DNA from: Steromphala cineraria
Lineage: Eukaryota > Mollusca > Gastropoda > Trochida > Trochidae
Direction: 5' to 3'
Assembly: GCA_916613615.1 (NCBI GenBank)
Contig: OU744723.1
Span: 31,254,171-31,318,170 of the forward strand
DNA length: 64,000 nt
Part shown: in pieces, positions 59,991-64,000 of the stretch
How positions within the stretch are numbered: the stretch's first letter is position 1
Layout of the letters: each line of letters begins with the position of its first letter
Notes under the pieces: model-generated
Seen by the model: the letters and a program-made list of their open reading frames with translations, nothing else
The model's database searches: none
Told to the model about the DNA's origin: nothing
Position numbers and translations under genes: made by a program

Positions 59991-60169
59991 GTTACCATGT
60001 GTTCGCGAGTTTGATATGGAGATTTATCATGTGTCCGAGTTAAATATCAAACTCGAACGAGATTTATCATGTGTCCGAGTTAAATATCAAACGAGAACGA
60101 AGTTCGAGTTTGATATTTAACTCGGACACATGATAAATCTCCATATCAAACTCGCGGACACATGGTAAC
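59991..60169. mobile_element. 179-bp foldback element / large palindrome
   Basis: GTTACCATGTGTTCGCGAGT at the left is the inverse of ACTCGCGGACACATGGTAAC at the right. Further in, GAGATTTATCATGTGTCCGA and GTTAAATATCAAACTCGA pair with TCGAGTTTGATATTTAAC and TCGGACACATGATAAATCTC. A second partial copy of the left arm lies in the loop (about 60,059-60,092). It is nearly perfect, so it is young or maintained by copying. No coding capacity. Confidence 0.88.
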
Positions 60170-60324
60170 GAATTTATCTCGACGAGCACCTTTTCTAAAT
60201 GCTTTAAATCTGGCTTGAAAGATGAGATTGGCCAAAATGGCGTCTGATCAGATCAGTGTTACTCTTTTATTTAGGTATTTACAAATATAATTTATACACC
60301 ATCGCGTTAATGACCAAAAGTATG

Positions 60325-60348
60325 GTCTAGTACCGCACGGTACTAGAC
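60325..60348. repeat. 24-bp palindrome GTCTAGTACCG/CGGTACTAGAC
   Basis: GTCTAGTACCG-CA-CGGTACTAGAC is a perfect dyad with a two-base centre. It could be a protein-binding site or the remnant of an element end. Confidence 0.7.
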
Positions 60349-60419
60349 GGAAATTTAGGATTTACGAAAAAAAATCAAAATACCGAGCAATGCGGTCATT
60401 TCTAAAGTTTGATTGTTTG

Positions 60420-61100
60420 GTCACGTGACCTCGTGCATTCGCACCACATTCGATTTGAAGCGGCCGTAGAAGTCCCTGTCATGGCGGACTGTCGAGTAGG
60501 ACGAAGCGAGATTAATTTGATAGTGTCGGAGTTATAGATGAGACAGACATCATAGCAGAATGTACAGGTTGGTTTGAGAGTACAATAAACAAAAAGCGGT
60601 GACTTTTAACTTAACTATTATTCATAGGTCGGCTTTCTCTTTGCATTTGAATCTTGAGCTCGCTGGTGGACAACCTTGCCGCGAGTGAGCGGGTCAACAT
60701 GCCGTTGAGATACCGTATGACTTGCTAATGTATTTTAGCGGTACCAATCCTATTTGAAGAACATTTCACTTATACCAGTAATGTTTTTTGTTTAAAGCTG
60801 ACTTCAGCATGTGCAGGGCAATTCACCGAGCATACATGACGCTACAGCAATCGAGCGTAGCGTGGCCTTGTTTACCGAACAAAGGGCAAGGGAGATAACT
60901 CTTGACACTCCGTCGTTGCTTGTTACTAGGGGGGCGCGTGGCCCAGTTTAACATAGCTAAATATACCTACGGCACGTGACCGGTTTTGACCAATGGTAAA
61001 CCGACATTGCTGTGCAAGTCGAGATAAGACCTGTTGTAATGTGTTCAGCTGTGCACGCAAAGTTTATAAACAGGGTTTCGAGTTGACAAAAGGTAAGACA
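60420..61100 (+). promoter_or_regulatory. Candidate GC-richer promoter region with E-boxes and a possible first exon
   Basis: The stretch is richer in CpG than its surroundings. It has CACGTGAC near 60,423, an ATGGCGGAC in a plausible start context near 60,481, a second CACGTGAC near 60,975 with CCAATGG about 15 bases later, TTTATAAACA near 61,063 and a strong donor (AAAAGGTAAGAC) near 61,091. The ATG opens only 19 codons before a stop. No downstream exon was recognised, so a gene here is only a possibility. Confidence 0.3.
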
Positions 61101-61344
61101 AAGGCTATTACAATCGGCGAGTGTTGCTATACTTATTGCTTGTTTCCATGATACACAAGAATTTGCATGTCAAATTCGTTCCAAAAAGTATATCAGTTAT
61201 AGTTAACCACACTAACCGAAAATCGTCAGAGCACTGTGTCGTCCTTAGTTTTCAGACGTAATAGCAGTGGTCGCGGTTATAAAATCTTTCTTATCTTGGG
61301 GCATTTACTGGAAATAGAATATTAATATATTATCTGAATATTTT

Positions 61345-61772
61345 TGTAGCGCGCATATCCATCCACTCGTGGTTGCTCAAGGCGCTTACATTGTTTCCCC
61401 TGGTCAATGGTATTCTTTCACCGCCCGATCATTTTTCCAATTCAACTCCCTGGGGAGTATTCAACCGGATTAATGTGGTGCTCAGGTTAGGGACCGTTCT
61501 ATGCCTCACAGGGTACCCAGCTGGGTGAACTGAGACACATAGTCACAGCAGTTTGTCCAACACTGCTGAACGCTGATATCCGACAGCTCGACGTATGCAC
61601 GTGTTCATGTATCCACCATTCCGCCACTGACATGAATTCGTGGGCTCCAGGGTGACACTTACAGAGTTCTAACAGAGGTGAACTCTAGGTTTTTACACCT
61701 TGGCTTGGATTGGATTCGAACCTCGGACCTCAAGAACGTGAGACCGGCGCTCTTGCCGACTGAGCTATTCCG
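61345..61772 (-). mobile_element. tRNA-derived SINE with pol III A and B boxes
   Basis: On the minus strand the head reads CGGAATAGCTCAGTCGGCAA and ends GAGGTTCGAATCC. The A box (TAGCTCAGTCGG, 61,756-61,767) and B box (GGTTCGAATCC, 61,712-61,722) are spaced as in a tRNA gene. The stems of a tRNA are not all intact, so it is not a functional tRNA. The body continues to about 61,345, where AGCGCCTTGAGCAACCACGA and GTGGATGGATATGCGCGCTA form a tail like those of LINE-mobilised SINEs in marine invertebrates. The exact 3' end is uncertain. Confidence 0.75.
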
Positions 61773-62764
61773 TAAAAATGTCACGATTGCATGTAAAAGA
61801 TTATCATTGTTGAATCGGGGGATACGAGGCCGGTTCGCACCCCTCCCCATGGAGTTCCAAATATAATAGATTTTAGGAGTTTCCTATACTATATAAATTG
61901 ATATAAAAACAGTGTTAGACGGGGGACTTTAATTCTGCAAACAGCCTAGTTTTCCTGTGGACACATATTCTTTGATCAAAAGTCATCATTACTTTTCGTA
62001 ATCGTATTTGTAAAACCGATATATCGCACCGTTTGCTCCCAAATATGGAAATCCTGTACTCGCCCCTGGTTTGATTTCACTTCAACAACCTATAACAACC
62101 TATTTCTGATAAAGTATACAGTTGTGAAGGGTCCTGTATAAGAAACTCAGATAAAGATAAGGCGCCAAGTCGTTGGCGAGAAAGAAAACTGTTTGTGATG
62201 CAAACAATATGCCTATAACATGTAAACGTTGTGTATTTCTTAATCATTCTATTTCGTTTATTGATATGGTGACGGATAAAAAGTTGAACAAAACTGACAT
62301 CAGATCGAGGTGTATACAAAGCGTCTCTAGATTGATATTGAAATGAATTAATTTATTAAGTGTTACGAATGCATCTCAGATACATTCATTATCTATGCAG
62401 ATCGTAAACGACGAAATTTTTATTACTCGAGTTAATGACTTTGCGAAAGCAAGCGAAAGCGAGTTTGATACAAAATTATTCACGAGTTTCAGAAAAATGG
62501 TTTTAAATGGTAAGAAGATTAGTATTCTTTATAGCATTTACCCTCAAAATAAAAATCAACCAAATTTACCGACAGCTTGCTGAAACAAAAATTGCCGCGA
62601 CTCGGCAGCCATTGTGACGGCACGCTTACACTGTGGCGTTACAACCACTCACTTTTGTGACGTCATACTTGCATTGTGATACTACACTACTTTCATATAA
62701 TAGAGATTATAACCCGATGAAGTATGACTTTTATTACCTACGAGGGCAGTTATATTGAGGTTCG

Positions 62765-63155
62765 TATTTTTCATATGTTGCCCGAGGGCAATTTATCACT
62801 TTTTCATTGTGACGTCACGTTATAAACAATGCTTTGACGTCACGGTTTAACCTATGACGTCACAATCTATACGGGTCGGCGGCGACTAGTCCGCCTTTGC
62901 TGAGAAGTAGGTTTTGAGTATTTTCTTAAATTTTGCGACTACGGTATTCAACAGAATATCATATTCGTGTAAATACTAAAATTTAGCCACTCGTGTCGTA
63001 AACATAGTATGTCATGAACACTCATATAATATCCTCTATTTACGAAACGAGTGTGAATTTTTGTATTGGGGCTTACCCGAGCGAGAGCGAGGGTTATACA
63101 TACACTTGCAAGAGCTCGGTAAAAGTCATATGACACATTTCAGAGGGTCATCATT
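62765..63155 (+). repeat. Dispersed repeat, homologous to 9,485-9,695 and (inverted) 391-500
   Basis: The first part (62,765-62,972) matches 9,485-9,695; the second (63,041-63,150) matches 391-500 in reverse. One family may therefore include both parts, with the two ACO1 intron copies representing different segments. Motifs include four TGACGTCA-like sites (62,808-62,852). Confidence 0.65.
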
Positions 63156-64000
63156 TCTTTATTACCGCTTCAAACCAATATTTCATTCTCAATTTTCATT
63201 CACTTTTAAGAAATATCACGTCACAGGTCAATTGTGCTCATAATGATGTGAAAATATGTCACTACTTGTTTTCAACCAGGTATATGGGTAATAATACCGT
63301 ATAAATATTACACTGCGGTATCTTACACGGGCGAATAATAAATCACTTTATCATCAACAAGCGATACCTCTCTCATGTATGCGCAATACAGTTTGGGATA
63401 TATATATGCTCTTTCACGAAGAGACATTTTTTATACTTTATCGCTAAGATATTTGATTATTCTCCGAAAACGATGGATTGTAGTTTGGACACGTTGAACG
63501 ATATGTCGTCAGTTTTATTACGAACGTAGAAAAGAACAGGATTATGGCGTTTGGATAATGGTTGAAGATGGAGAATGCAATATACATTGTGTCGTGGATA
63601 CGTGAAAATAATCAACTCGTCACTCCGGGACTCGATAATTATTTTCACGAATCCACTCCCTATCATGCATTTTCTATTACTTCAAAGCCGTATGGTGAAA
63701 GATTTTGTCATCCCAAAGTTCTTTTAAATATATTTAGATCGACAGTAACGTTCCGTATTTGTTATATTCAGATTGATTCAGTGTTTTTATTCATAATTAT
63801 CACGTGATTTTGTATACTTATAGTTTTGCCCTGCGAAGCTTCATGTAAACTTTATGTAAATTTTCATTAACTGATGTGAGTGTATTTACTCGTGTGCGCA
63901 TATAATAAATTTTGTCGTCAAATGGTACAGTCTTAATCTTAAATAATTGCAAAACATGAATAACTAAATCTAAGAAACAAAAGAAAAGTATCAACTTAAA
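63156..64000. other. No gene seen; one imperfect inverted repeat
   Basis: At 63,569-63,680, GAGAATGCA and GGATACGTGAAAATAAT face ATTATTTTCACGAATCCACT and TGCATTTTC. The same GAATCCACTCC/TGCATTCTCC block appears in reverse near 54,805-54,830. The remainder is unrecognised. Confidence 0.5.

Noticed and set aside
61705..61772. Functional tRNA gene
   Set aside because: The D-arm and B box are tRNA-like, but the acceptor and T stems do not pair fully and the homology continues into a long SINE body.

Overview
The window looks like nuclear DNA of a marine mollusc, most likely a gastropod of the abalone kind. The evidence is an intron-rich iron regulatory protein gene with animal splice sites, several families of LINE and MITE, two very large satellite arrays, and short repeat tails (near 53,805 and 56,267) carrying the 'GCTGAAATATTGCC ... 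CTCACTCA' pattern I associate with abalone genomic sequence. The taxon is an inference; no ribosomal or mitochondrial marker is present. Only two host protein-coding genes can be supported, and one of them is partial.

Layout. 1-15,215 (minus strand): the 5' part of the gene for cytosolic aconitase / iron regulatory protein 1 (ACO1, IRP1). Nine coding exons encode residues 1 to about 362; the remainder, including the Fe-S cluster cysteines, lies left of the window. The introns hold dispersed repeats, a CT-rich tract and a remarkable minisatellite made from the end of exon 3 together with its 5' splice site (7,566-8,590). 15,216-26,373: gene-poor, with a 256-bp MITE (18,969-19,224) and a nested pair of dead LINEs (20,490-23,834). 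26,374-36,236: about 156 copies of a 63-bp satellite with higher-order structure. 36,237-37,686: mostly unclassified. 37,696-43,368: about 130 copies of a 43-bp satellite enclosed by the same terminal inverted repeats as the small MITE, with 9-bp flanking duplications, so the array appears to be a transposon that expanded internally. 43,378-51,861: three copies of a TTAA-flanked MITE, a LINE remnant and other repeats. 52,216-53,202 (minus strand): an intact coding sequence for a type II membrane protein of the FkbM methyltransferase family. 53,203-64,000: no recognisable gene, but microsatellites, a 101-bp tandem repeat, a LINE fragment, a foldback element, a tRNA-derived SINE and a possible promoter (60,420-61,100).

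The two genes show no functional link. IRP1 switches between cytosolic aconitase and an RNA-binding regulator of iron metabolism; the FkbM protein is probably a Golgi or secretory-pathway methyltransferase of unknown substrate. The most unusual features are repeat-based: the tandem array of splice donors inside IRP1, and the MITE that became a satellite. No CRISPR array, operon or complete virus-like element was seen.
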